A stretch of DNA of 64,000 bases from an uncultured Flavobacteriales bacterium (GTDB lineage Bacteria > Bacteroidota > Bacteroidia > Flavobacteriales_E > Vicingaceae), in NCBI GenBank assembly GCA_937901255.1, contig CALCHN010000028.1:62001-126000 (forward strand). The letters run 5' to 3'. The notes under the pieces were generated by a model that saw only the letters and a program-made list of their open reading frames with translations, ran no database searches and had not been told where the DNA came from. Every line of letters starts with the position of its first letter. Position 1 is the first letter of the stretch. The translations under genes were made by a program, and so were the position numbers. Below, piece after piece: positions 1-7,896 of the stretch.

Positions 1-1
1 A

Positions 2-187
2 GGAGATAATATCTCTTATGATGAGGTATTGAAAAATATTGTTTCTCGTGATGGCGATGATACCAGCAGAACAGAAAACCCTCTTATTCAGGCTGAAAAT
101 GCTGTTGTGTTAGATAATACACACATTAACCAAGAAGAACAATTTCAGAATGCCTTAAAATTGGCTCAACAAAGAATTTCAGCATAA
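2..187 (+). CDS. cmk: Cytidylate kinase, C-terminal fragment
   Basis: Only the last 61 codons are in the window; the gene enters from the left edge in the frame starting at base 2 and stops with TAA at 185. Cytidylate kinase phosphorylates CMP and dCMP with ATP in the cytoplasm. The visible part has the family's C-terminal pattern: an arginine/aspartate lid stretch (RDGDDTSRTENPL), then 'A-NAVVLDNT', then an amphipathic helix. The corresponding E. coli region reads RD..DR.R..APL..A.DALVLD.T. The first two thirds, including the P-loop, cannot be seen. Confidence 0.8.
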   Translation, partial: GDNISYDEVLKNIVSRDGDDTSRTENPLIQAENAVVLDNTHINQEEQFQNALKLAQQRISA

Positions 188-323
188 AAAATAATTATTT
201 ATTTCCTTTCAACTTATAGAGATACAAAACTTTAGTTCTTCAACAAAAGAAGCTAATAAAAATCATGTTTCAATACAATAAAAAATAGTAAATTTATGCC
301 TACAAAAAAAAAGGATTTTTTAA

Positions 324-1394
324 ATGATGGACGCAGTAAGTAATATTAAGATAGAGAAAACAAAAACTTCTAAGATTCAGTCGGTTGATTTCAATAATAT
401 ACAATTTGGAAAACAATTTTCTGACCACATGTTTGTGGCAGATTATAAAAATGGCGAGTGGCAAAACTTAAGAATTGAGCCTTATGCTCCAATTTCATTA
501 AGTCCTGCTTGTGCGGCAATTCATTATGGTCAGGCAGTTTTTGAAGGAATGAAAGCCTATAAAAATGACGATGGAAAAGTATTGTTATTTAGACCAAGAG
601 AAAATGCAAAAAGAATTAACGTTTCTGCCAAAAGGCTTTGTATGCCTGAAGTTCCTGAAGAACTTTTTATGGATGCGATACAACAATTAGTGCAGTTAGA
701 TGCAGATTGGGTTCCTCAAAATGAAGGTTGTTCCCTATACATTAGACCATTTATTTTTGCTAGTGAAGAATTGTTGGGAGTAAGACCAGCAGAAGAATAT
801 AAATTTATGATTATTACCTCTCCGGTAAGTTCTTATTATACAGGTGCGGTAGATGTTAAAATTGAATCCAATTTTTCTAGAGCAGCCGAAGGTGGTGTTG
901 GTTTTGCAAAAGCAGCAGGAAATTATGCCGCAGCACTTTATCCCGCTAAATTAGGTCAGGAAAAAGGCTATAAACAACTAATTTGGACAGATGCCAAAAC
1001 GCATGAATATATAGAAGAATCAGGAACAATGAATGTGATGTTTTTAATTGATAATAAATTAATTACACCTTCTATAGCGTTAAATACCACCTTGTCAGGA
1101 ATTACTCGTGATAGCGTAATAAAACTAGCTAAAGATTTAGGTTTGGAAGTAGAAGAAAGAAGAGTGTCTGTAAAAGAAGTTGTTGAAGCGGCAAGAAATA
1201 ACAAACTGCAAGATGCTTTTGGAACAGGAACTGCTGCAACAATTGCTCAAATAGCTTCTATTACTTTTGAAGACGAACGTTTTGAGTTGCCTCCAATTGA
1301 AAACAGAACAATTTCTAATAAGATAGCAAAATCTATTGAAGATATTAAAAGAGGTAGAGTAGCTGATAAATTTGACTGGATTTATAATGTCTAA
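324..1394 (+). CDS. ilvE: Branched-chain amino acid aminotransferase
   Basis: A 356-residue PLP enzyme that interconverts Leu/Ile/Val and their 2-oxo acids with glutamate/2-oxoglutarate. The length and the long N-terminal arm fit the larger (eukaryote-like, class II) BCAT group rather than the ~300-residue E. coli type. The catalytic lysine is K196 in 'GFAKAAGNYA'. Other family signatures are 'AVFEGMKAY' near residue 75, the 'LYIRPF' strand near 140 and 'EESGTMNVMF' near 230. Either of two adjacent ATG codons (324 or 327) could be the start. The next gene is on the opposite strand and the two converge. Confidence 0.93.
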   Translation: MMDAVSNIKIEKTKTSKIQSVDFNNIQFGKQFSDHMFVADYKNGEWQNLRIEPYAPISLSPACAAIHYGQAVFEGMKAYKNDDGKVLLFRPRENAKRINVSAKRLCMPEVPEELFMDAIQQLVQLDADWVPQNEGCSLYIRPFIFASEELLGVRPAEEYKFMIITSPVSSYYTGAVDVKIESNFSRAAEGGVGFAKAAGNYAAALYPAKLGQEKGYKQLIWTDAKTHEYIEESGTMNVMFLIDNKLITPSIALNTTLSGITRDSVIKLAKDLGLEVEERRVSVKEVVEAARNNKLQDAFGTGTAATIAQIASITFEDERFELPPIENRTISNKIAKSIEDIKRGRVADKFDWIYNV

Positions 1395-1402
1395 GTCAAG
1401 AA

Positions 1403-1873
1403 TTAATGCTGAGAAATTAAATTGTTTAATGTAGTAACCATAGTTGCTACAGCTGATGATGGCCCTGTAATTTCACCTTTAAATTCTATAGCACTATTGT
1501 GGATGCTGCTTAAGTTTACAAAGTAAGCATGAGCATGCTTTTCTTTAGTTTTAGTTTGTTTTAGTTGACCAATCATTTTATTGTTGTAATACACAATAAG
1601 TTCCTGTTTTCCAGATTCAAAAGGAATGGTATTGACTTTTTTGCCTCCTTCAAAAATAGCCAACTCTTTACAATCAGCATCCTGATTTTCGCATATCCAT
1701 TTTATGTACAATTTTTCTTTATCAATGGAATCATCAAATTTTAATTTAAAGGTGTTGCCATAAGCAAAGTAATGAATACAAGATAAAGGATTCTTTTCGC
1801 TGTTTAAACTAGGATGAAGTAAAAGCACCGAAAAAGCAAATAAATAAAGGAATATGTTTTTGAGTTGTTCCAT
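1403..1873 (-). CDS. Hypothetical exported protein, last gene of the sigma-factor operon
   Basis: I do not recognise a family in this 156-residue protein. The N-terminus has a hydrophobic stretch (about residues 5-20) after a lysine, consistent with a signal peptide or membrane anchor. The rest is hydrophilic, with a pair of cysteines in 'ICENQDADCKEL' that could form a disulfide. It lies 38 bp downstream of the anti-sigma-like gene and in the same direction, so it is probably the third gene of the operon starting at the ECF sigma factor. That suggests a cell-envelope role, but only by context. Confidence 0.6.
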   Translation of the reverse strand: MEQLKNIFLYLFAFSVLLLHPSLNSEKNPLSCIHYFAYGNTFKLKFDDSIDKEKLYIKWICENQDADCKELAIFEGGKKVNTIPFESGKQELIVYYNNKMIGQLKQTKTKEKHAHAYFVNLSSIHNSAIEFKGEITGPSSAVATMVTTLNNLISQH

Positions 1874-1911
1874 TGGGTGTAGAACGTTTAGTGAATATAA
1901 AAGGTTGGATG

Positions 1912-3303
1912 CTAATGTCTCTTTAGAAAAATATATTTTATGCCTAAGTTAAATTCAAGAGTTGAATTGTAGGCATAAGAAAAATGACTGTCAGCATTAG
2001 CAATGTTTTTAGCTCCTTGGTAATATCTAATTCCCGGAGTAATAATTAATTCTTTAGTTAAGTACCTGTCTTGTTCTAAGCCTAATACAACACCATAATC
2101 AAGGTTGGTATAAGCTTCGTTTTTGTACGTTACTCCATTAATTATTGAAGTAGCACTAGAAAGGTAGCCTAAATATAATCCACCAATAAAATTCGTAGAA
2201 TATTTTTTATCATCAAAAGTAGATTTGTTATACATTCTTTTAGCCAATATACTAACGTTAGTGTAAGCTAGGGTTAAGTTTTCTGTATAATTCATTTCGT
2301 CTGAGGCATATTGTTTTCTATAGCCATTGCTTGAGTAGAAATTTACATTGGTTTCTAAGTTCATTTTGTCAGAAAGAATAATACCGGCAGTAGCTCCAAA
2401 ACTACTTCCATGGTCTAATAAGGTGTTTTGTGATAATCCTTTAAAATCATTATTATTTTTCACTTGAGTAATCATGCTTTGTTTCTTAAAGCCAACATTT
2501 AATCCAGCATAAATTCGTTTAGCATAAATTCCAAAAGCAAAATGAGACGAAAATCTTTTGTTGTTAAAGATAATTTTATTGTTCTCTTTTTTAATTAAAA
2601 ACTCTTTTGGCTCAATGGTGGTTTCTTTAAGTTCATGATTAGATTTTTTTAAATGAATTTCTTTATCACTATTAAGCTGTTGACTAACTTCTTTTGAGGC
2701 AATATATGCCTGTTTTTTAGCTGTTGATGTCACATTTTTTTTCGCAGCAATAGGCTTGTTAGTTTGTTTTGAAGAATTTGAAATGATGTTTTGATTTACT
2801 TTTTGTTTTTCAGCTATTGATAAGTTTAACACATCTTTTGAAGCTAAAACACTTCTTGTTGGAGCTTGTTTTGTTGCTTGCTCAAAAGTAGTTGCTGTAA
2901 AAGTTGGCGTGTTTACTTTTTCATTGTTTTGATGAGTATCTTCATTAAAATATTCATTAACGCTTAATCCAACGCCCATAAAAAACAAGGCTAAAGCAGC
3001 AGATTTAAAAGCAAAATTTCTCCACCAAATAAATCGTTCGTAACGGGTTAGGGTAGTAGATAAACGTTCCCAAACAGTTGCAGTATCTAAATTTCCTGAA
3101 AGTTTTTCCCAAACAGCTTTGTCAGGATTGGCTTCAATGTGTTCTACTTCATCTCTTACAAAATCATCAAAAGCCTCGTCAGACCAACCACTTGGGTTAT
3201 CCATTGAAGAAGACAGTTTATCCCACGAGTCTTTTTCCGGTTCAACGCTAAAGTTTTCCAGTTCGTTTTTATACCAATCTTCTATTTTTTTTTTGTTTTT
3301 CAA
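1912..3303 (-). CDS. Anti-sigma-factor-like protein with C-terminal outer-membrane beta-barrel-like region
   Basis: This 463-residue protein follows the ECF sigma gene by 15 bp. The N-terminal ~95 residues are acidic and contain three copies of a motif of the type 'W-kL---ld' (DSWDKLSSSM, AVWEKLSGNLD, TVWERLSTTL), a pattern common in Bacteroidota proteins encoded next to ECF sigma factors. One transmembrane segment follows (about residues 97-113). Then comes a lysine/asparagine-rich linker and, from about residue 255, alternating beta-strand sequence ending in 'FNLGIKYIFLKRH', as in small outer-membrane barrels. Inference: it holds the sigma factor at the inner membrane and reaches into the periplasm or outer membrane. 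The assignment rests on position and motif, not on a named family. Confidence 0.65.
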   Translation of the reverse strand: MKNKKKIEDWYKNELENFSVEPEKDSWDKLSSSMDNPSGWSDEAFDDFVRDEVEHIEANPDKAVWEKLSGNLDTATVWERLSTTLTRYERFIWWRNFAFKSAALALFFMGVGLSVNEYFNEDTHQNNEKVNTPTFTATTFEQATKQAPTRSVLASKDVLNLSIAEKQKVNQNIISNSSKQTNKPIAAKKNVTSTAKKQAYIASKEVSQQLNSDKEIHLKKSNHELKETTIEPKEFLIKKENNKIIFNNKRFSSHFAFGIYAKRIYAGLNVGFKKQSMITQVKNNNDFKGLSQNTLLDHGSSFGATAGIILSDKMNLETNVNFYSSNGYRKQYASDEMNYTENLTLAYTNVSILAKRMYNKSTFDDKKYSTNFIGGLYLGYLSSATSIINGVTYKNEAYTNLDYGVVLGLEQDRYLTKELIITPGIRYYQGAKNIANADSHFSYAYNSTLEFNLGIKYIFLKRH

Positions 3304-3318
3304 TCGTAATATAAAAGG

Positions 3319-3849
3319 TTAACGTTCGTAATATTTGGTTACTAATTCTCTTAAAACACTTTTTGCTTTAGATAATTGAGATTTTGAAGTTCCTTCGCTT
3401 ATAGAAAGCATTTTAGCTATTTCATTGTGCTTGTATCCTTCTATTGTATATAAATTAAAAATGGTTCTGGCACCTGTGGGCAGCATGTTAATCAGCATAG
3501 ATAAATCTGCTGTTTTTGAGATTTCTGAAGCATTGTTGTAACTGCCTACAAGGTAAACTGCCTCCTGAAAATCCATTGGGGAAATACGGTTGGTTTTTCT
3601 AAAATGATCGATGGCTGTGTTTACAATAATTCTTCTAATCCAACCTTGTAAACTCCAAGAAGCATCATACTGATGAAATTTTTTAAACACCTTAAAAAAA
3701 CCATCATGCAAAATATCTTGAGCTAAATCTCTGTCTTTGGTATAGGTTAAACAAACGCCCAGCATTTTAGCAGCATATAAATTATATAATGCTTCCTGAT
3801 GCTTTCTACTGTTTTCGTAACAACCTTCTATTGTTTCATCTAGTTCCAA
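3319..3849 (-). CDS. RNA polymerase sigma factor, ECF subfamily
   Basis: A 176-residue sigma-70-type factor with region 2 (about residues 15-85; 'DRDLAQDILHDGFFKVFKKF' and 'LQGWIRRIIVNTAIDHFRK') and region 4 (about 110-170; 'HNEIAKMLSISEGTSKSQLSKAKSVLRE', a helix-turn-helix). It would direct RNA polymerase to envelope-stress-type promoters under control of the anti-sigma-like protein encoded next. The only in-frame start before an upstream TAA is TTG at 3849-3847. No ATG precedes region 2. Confidence 0.9.
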   Translation of the reverse strand: MELDETIEGCYENSRKHQEALYNLYAAKMLGVCLTYTKDRDLAQDILHDGFFKVFKKFHQYDASWSLQGWIRRIIVNTAIDHFRKTNRISPMDFQEAVYLVGSYNNASEISKTADLSMLINMLPTGARTIFNLYTIEGYKHNEIAKMLSISEGTSKSQLSKAKSVLRELVTKYYER

Positions 3850-3958
3850 AGTAAATTATTGCTTGGTGTTATAACAATTAATCAGACGGTTAACTATAGT
3901 AAATGGTTGTTTTTAAGGTGTGCTTTTAATTTTAAAGTATGTGAGTAAATAACATTTT

Positions 3959-4026
3959 CAACTCACCCCAAGTTATCTTGCGATAACTTTTACCCTCTAT
4001 TTAAAGAGAGGGGGTAGGGGAGAGTT
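3959..4026. repeat. Dispersed palindromic repeat, family C (copy 1)
   Basis: About 68 bp with near-inverted ends (ACTCACCCC / GGGGAGAGT) and two internal hairpins: AAGTTATC-ttgc-GATAACTT and CCCTCTATTTAAAGAGAGGG. Related copies lie at 18264-18332 (opposite orientation) and 43458-43530. Confidence 0.85.
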
Positions 4027-4066
4027 TGTGATAATTAGTGAAATTTAACCTTTAATTTGTGTAAAA
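4027..4066. repeat. Partial copy of dispersed repeat family E
   Basis: Contains GTGATAATTAGTGAAATTT and AATTTGTGT, the right half of the longer elements at 14881-15007 and 32009-32134. It abuts family C copy 1. Confidence 0.65.
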
Positions 4067-4089
4067 ATCAAAAGAATAGGTGTTGGTTC

Positions 4090-5628
4090 TTATCCCGCCC
4101 AACCTTCTCTATCCAAACTTCTGTATTGAATAGCCTCTGCAAGGTGCTCGCTTTTTATATTTTCCGATCCTTCTAAGTCGGCAATGGTTCGAGCAACTTT
4201 TAAAATTCTATCGTATGCTCGGGCAGATAAACCTAGCTTATCCATAGCATTTTTAAGTAAATCTTTGCCTACGCTATCAATTTCGCAAATTTCTTTTATG
4301 GTTTTACTCGATATTTGTGCATTAGCATAAACACTCTCTTTGTCTTTATAGCGTTCAGACTGGATTTCTCTCGCTTTAATTACTCTATTTCTGATAACCT
4401 CACTCGATTCACCAATAGCAGTAGTGCTAAGTTCACTAAAACTCACCGGTGTAACTTCTACATGCAAATCAATTCTGTCTAATAATGGACCGGAAATTTT
4501 GCTGAGGTATTTTTGAACCACACCCGGAGAGCAAACACAATCTTTTTCAGGATGGTTGTAATAACCACAAGGACAAGGATTCATAGAAGCCACCATCATA
4601 AAACTTGCAGGGTAATCTACGGTAAATTTTGCTCTAGAAATAGATACTTTTCTATCTTCAATTGGCTGACGAAGCACTTCTAAAACTGTTCGTTTAAATT
4701 CGGGCAATTCATCTAAAAACAATACGCCATTGTGAGCCAAAGAAATCTCTCCCGGCTGAGGAAACCCACCACCACCAACTAAGGCTACATCAGAAATAGT
4801 ATGGTGTGGAGAGCGAAATGGTCTTATACTTATTAAAGAAGTTTCTTTAGATAATTTTCCTCCAACGGAATGAATTTTTGTTGTTTCCAATGCTTCCATT
4901 AATGAAAGCGGAGGAAGTATAGTTGGTAAACGTTTTGCCAACATGGTTTTTCCTGCTCCGGGCGGACCAATTAAAATAACATTATGTCCTCCAGCTGCAG
5001 CAATTTCTAATGCTCGTTTAATATTTTCCTGACCTTTAACATCTTCAAAATCGAAATCTACTTTGGTAAGGTTTTGATAAAATTCTTTTCGGGTATCTAC
5101 TATGGTTGGCTCTAATTGAGTATCGCCATTAAAAAAATCGATTACTTCACTAATATTACTAACGCCAAAAACATCAATACCATCAACAATGGCTGCTTCC
5201 CGGGCATTTTCGTTGGGTAAAATAAAGCCTTTAAAACCTTCTTTTCGTGCCTGAATAGCAATTGGTAACGCTCCTTTTATAGGCTGCAGGCTTCCGTCTA
5301 ACGAAAGCTCTCCCATAATAAGATAATTGCTTATGTTTTCAGCTTCAATTTGTCCTGATGCAGCCAAAATTCCCATAGCAATGGTTAAGTCGTAAGCAGA
5401 TCCTTCTTTACGAATATCGGCAGGAGCCATATTGACTACTATTTTCTTTCCGGGCATTTTGTAGCCAACATTTTTTAGTGCAGCTTCAATACGTTGCTGA
5501 CTTTCTTTTACGGCATTATCAGGCAAGCCTACCATGAAAAATTTCATGCCTCTATCAACATTTACTTCTACTGTAATAGTAAGAGCATCAACACCAACAA
5601 CTGCACTTCCGTAAGTTTTAATGAGCAT
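4090..5628 (-). CDS. YifB/ComM family Mg-chelatase-like AAA+ ATPase
   Basis: A 512-residue protein with the full YifB/ComM layout. An N-terminal Lon-protease-like S5-fold domain spans about 1-165 ('GLPDNAVKESQQRIEAAL', 'GELSLDGSL'). The AAA+ Mg-chelatase core has Walker A 'GPPGAGKT' near residue 220 and Walker B 'LFLDELPEF'. A cysteine-rich insert (PCPCGYYNHPEKDCVC) and the C-terminal Mg_chelatase_C region follow. ComM of Vibrio is a helicase that promotes branch migration during natural transformation; many bacteria carry YifB without a tested role. It appears monocistronic. Confidence 0.92.
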   Translation of the reverse strand: MLIKTYGSAVVGVDALTITVEVNVDRGMKFFMVGLPDNAVKESQQRIEAALKNVGYKMPGKKIVVNMAPADIRKEGSAYDLTIAMGILAASGQIEAENISNYLIMGELSLDGSLQPIKGALPIAIQARKEGFKGFILPNENAREAAIVDGIDVFGVSNISEVIDFFNGDTQLEPTIVDTRKEFYQNLTKVDFDFEDVKGQENIKRALEIAAAGGHNVILIGPPGAGKTMLAKRLPTILPPLSLMEALETTKIHSVGGKLSKETSLISIRPFRSPHHTISDVALVGGGGFPQPGEISLAHNGVLFLDELPEFKRTVLEVLRQPIEDRKVSISRAKFTVDYPASFMMVASMNPCPCGYYNHPEKDCVCSPGVVQKYLSKISGPLLDRIDLHVEVTPVSFSELSTTAIGESSEVIRNRVIKAREIQSERYKDKESVYANAQISSKTIKEICEIDSVGKDLLKNAMDKLGLSARAYDRILKVARTIADLEGSENIKSEHLAEAIQYRSLDREGWAG

Positions 5629-5717
5629 AAGTTATTTTGTTATAGTTTATAAAGTTAAAAATTTAGCCACTAATGCACGAATGTTTTTTATTTCACAAAT
5701 CTACAAATTTTCCACTA

Positions 5718-5752
5718 TCACTCTCCCTATCACTCTCCCTCTCACTTTCCCA
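5718..5752. repeat. 12-bp tandem repeat across the end of gmhA
   Basis: Three units of TCACTCTCCCTM (the last imperfect) lie at 5718-5729, 5730-5741 and 5742-5752. The third unit contains the stop codon and last codons of gmhA. Confidence 0.75.
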
Positions 5753-6320
5753 TTTTTTCCTCAATATAATGGATTAATGAATGAATGATTTTAATATGTA
5801 TTTCTTGTGTCCTATCGGCATAACCATTGTGAGGAACTCTTATTTCAACATCGCATAAATTAGCTAATTTACCACCATCTTTTCCTGTAAGTCCGATAAC
5901 AAAAACACCTTTACTTTTTGCAATTTCTGCTGCTCTTAAAATGTTTTTAGAGTTTCCGCTGGTGCTAATTGCTAACAAAACATCGCCTTTTTTCGCAACT
6001 CCTGAGATAAAACGAGCAAAAATTTCATCATAACCATAATCATTTCCTACACAACTTAAATAGCCCGAATCGGAAATTGCAATGGCTGGCAAAGCAATTC
6101 TTTCTTCTCTGAATTTACCTGTTAATTCCTCAGCAAAATGGATGGCATCGCACATGGAGCCACCATTACCGCAAGAGAAAGCAGTACCTCCACTTTTAAA
6201 AACTTGCACCAACAAATCACCTGCGTGAGCAATTTTTTCTAAATTTTTTTCATCATTTATAAAATGGTCTAAAAGTTGTTTTGCCTCTATAAAATTATTT
6301 TTGATTAGTTTTATGCTCAT
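5742..6320 (-). CDS. gmhA: Phosphoheptose isomerase (sedoheptulose-7-phosphate isomerase)
   Basis: A 192-residue SIS-domain protein that converts sedoheptulose 7-phosphate to D-glycero-D-manno-heptose 7-phosphate, the first step toward the heptose used in lipopolysaccharide. Family hallmarks are 'FSCGNGGSMCDAIHFAEELTG' (phosphate loop), 'AISTSGNSKNI' and 'HNGYADRTQEIHIKIIHSLIH' (Zn and active-site His/Gln/Glu). The length matches E. coli GmhA (192). It ends inside a short tandem repeat. Confidence 0.9.
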   Translation of the reverse strand: MSIKLIKNNFIEAKQLLDHFINDEKNLEKIAHAGDLLVQVFKSGGTAFSCGNGGSMCDAIHFAEELTGKFREERIALPAIAISDSGYLSCVGNDYGYDEIFARFISGVAKKGDVLLAISTSGNSKNILRAAEIAKSKGVFVIGLTGKDGGKLANLCDVEIRVPHNGYADRTQEIHIKIIHSLIHYIEEKMGK

Positions 6321-6345
6321 TTTGTTCGATTTGTAAAATTTGTTA

Positions 6346-6353
6346 CAAAAATA
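6346..6353 (-). promoter_or_regulatory. Candidate -7 promoter element for gmhA
   Basis: TATTTTTG on the minus strand fits the Bacteroidota -7 consensus TAnnTTTG and lies about 26 bp before the gmhA ATG. I did not find a convincing -33 partner. Confidence 0.35.
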
Positions 6354-6417
6354 TAACTTTTAAATTTAGATAATAAATAAAGTATTTTTACTTTTATACC
6401 GATAAAAAATTTATATT

Positions 6418-6864
6418 ATGAAAAAAATTTTACTCAGTTTATCCTTACTATTTATAACAGGAGCTTTTTATGCTCAAGATACAGAAGAAGACCAAGTAAC
6501 TTGTTACCAAAAATACGCAACAGTTTTTGAAACTAGAGGGGCTTATGAAGTTGAAGATGGTGTTTATGATGATGTTATCATTAGTTTTAGAAAAGGAAGT
6601 ATGGCAGAATGCTATTACGGAAAGGTGGTTGTGAAGAACCAACAAATAAATGTAAACGAAATGTATTTAAAGTTTGAAGATGATACTTTTGAGAAAATAT
6701 CTAGAAAATTTAGATACCCAGATCAGGAAATTAATATTACTAATGGCATGAGCAGAACCATGATTACTGTTGATGATGAATTGATAACCATTTTGTTTGT
6801 GAAGAAAATTAAACCTAAGAAAAAATCGTACGTGAAGGCTCCGGACCCTGACTTCGATTTTTAA
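6418..6864 (+). CDS. Hypothetical secreted protein
   Basis: A 148-residue protein with a clear signal peptide (about residues 1-19; 'LLFITGAFYAQD', cleaved after the Ala in 'YA-QD'). The mature part is acidic and predicted beta-rich, ending in a basic 'KKIKPKKKSY' and 'DPDFDF'. No family recognised. A strong terminator follows directly, so it is its own transcription unit. Confidence 0.65.
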   Translation: MKKILLSLSLLFITGAFYAQDTEEDQVTCYQKYATVFETRGAYEVEDGVYDDVIISFRKGSMAECYYGKVVVKNQQINVNEMYLKFEDDTFEKISRKFRYPDQEINITNGMSRTMITVDDELITILFVKKIKPKKKSYVKAPDPDFDF

Positions 6865-6873
6865 GAAAATATA

Positions 6874-6897
6874 AAATCCCCATTTGGGGATTTTTTT
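6874..6897 (+). terminator. Intrinsic terminator after the secreted-protein gene
   Basis: AAATCCCC-attt-GGGGATTT followed by a T-run, 10 bp past the stop codon at 6864. Confidence 0.85.
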
Positions 6898-6927
6898 ATG
6901 GGGTTAATTCACATGTTAAAGTCGTAA

Positions 6928-7126
6928 TTATTTCTTAAGTTGTTCCAAGCAAATGCTTGAAAAAGAAGTGGGGTCAAAAAACGATAACTGCTCGCAAGCA
7001 AAATGCAATATACAGATTGTTGGCAAATCGTGATTTATTTCAATTTTCGCATAAGATTTAACCAAATAATTTTCCACACCCAATAAAGGTAGTTCCAATT
7101 AGTAGTATGAAAAGTCTCTGAATCAT
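6928..7126 (-). pseudogene. Decayed tandem duplicate of the downstream lipoprotein-like gene
   Basis: An ATG at 7126 overlaps the stop codon of the neighbouring gene (ATGA) and opens a 22-codon frame, MIQRLFILLIGTTFIGCGKL plus two residues, then TAA at 7058. This nearly copies the neighbour's signal peptide (MINKLFILLIGITFVGCGKV). Beyond the stop, the +1 frame stays open for 43 codons (7056 down to 6928) and contains 'AKIEINHDLPTICILHF'. The picture is a former second gene truncated and frameshifted. Confidence 0.6.
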
Positions 7127-7626
7127 TTCTTTTTTACTTTTTTCCTGTTCTTCCAATACTCAGTTGAGATAAGTACTCCGTCTTCATATTTATTATAAGT
7201 CCAATCTTTACTCCACAAAGTATAGAAAGCATTTGATTTTATCTTAACCACATTATCACTAGGGTAGCTGTAAAAATATTCTTTATGTTTTTTACCTTGT
7301 TCGTTGTAATAGATTTCCGTTTTTATTAATATATCTGGAGATAACCTTAAAAATTTTAATTCTCCATTTTTATAATACTTTTCTTTTCGAACGGCAAAAC
7401 TTCCAGTATAAGTTGTTCCATTTATAGTGCTTTTACACTCGTAATAAATAGTTTTCGATTTAAGTTGATTTGGGGTGAAATATTCAGTTTGAATTGTTGT
7501 ATCCATAATTTCAAGCTTAGGATAAAACTCATTATATGGAATTTTAATGGTCTGATTTTGAGCAAATACCTTTCCACAACCAACAAAGGTAATTCCAATT
7601 AGTAGTATGAAGAGTTTGTTTATCAT
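7123..7626 (-). CDS. Hypothetical exported protein with MORN/YwqK-like repeats
   Basis: The frame is open to 7656, but the likely start is the ATG at 7626. The signal peptide begins there (MINKLFILLIGITFVGCGKVF), and the decayed duplicate next door starts at the matching codon. 'FVGC' could be a lipobox, while 'VFA-QNQ' would suit signal peptidase I. The mature part has irregular 'YY-NG-L', 'YYNEQGKKHKEY' and 'YEDGVLI' repeats resembling MORN/YwqK-type repeats. Function unknown. The mature protein is about 150 residues. Confidence 0.6.
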   Translation of the reverse strand: MINKLFILLIGITFVGCGKVFAQNQTIKIPYNEFYPKLEIMDTTIQTEYFTPNQLKSKTIYYECKSTINGTTYTGSFAVRKEKYYKNGELKFLRLSPDILIKTEIYYNEQGKKHKEYFYSYPSDNVVKIKSNAFYTLWSKDWTYNKYEDGVLISTEYWKNRKKVKKK

Positions 7627-7856
7627 TGTATCTTTATCCCAAATGTAGTAATTCAATCGGACTTTTTATAGTTTTCATATTATTAATTGCTGCTTGTAGC
7701 TGTTTTCTTCCCAACCATCTTCTTGTTGGTGCTAGTTTAGTGTGGCATAACTCGCTCCGTTTAATATAAATTGCTAAATCAAGAGTTAAAAACTCGCGAT
7801 GGCTGTAGGGCTATTAATATTACAATAAAGAGTGTATTATTGTATTAGCTATTTAT

Positions 7857-7864
7857 TACTTTTG
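7857..7864 (+). promoter_or_regulatory. Candidate -7 promoter element of the cystathionine beta-synthase-type gene
   Basis: TACTTTTG, an exact TAnnTTTG match, lies 32 bp before the ATG at 7897. A TTG at 7840 is closer than the usual ~19-bp spacing, so the -33 element is uncertain. Confidence 0.45.
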
Positions 7865-7896
7865 CAATCAATTATAAAATTCAGAAAAATTATTTC

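Noticed and set aside
5718..5752. Tandem units considered as a CRISPR-like array
   Set aside because: The units are only 12 bp with no spacers, and no cas gene is present anywhere in the window.
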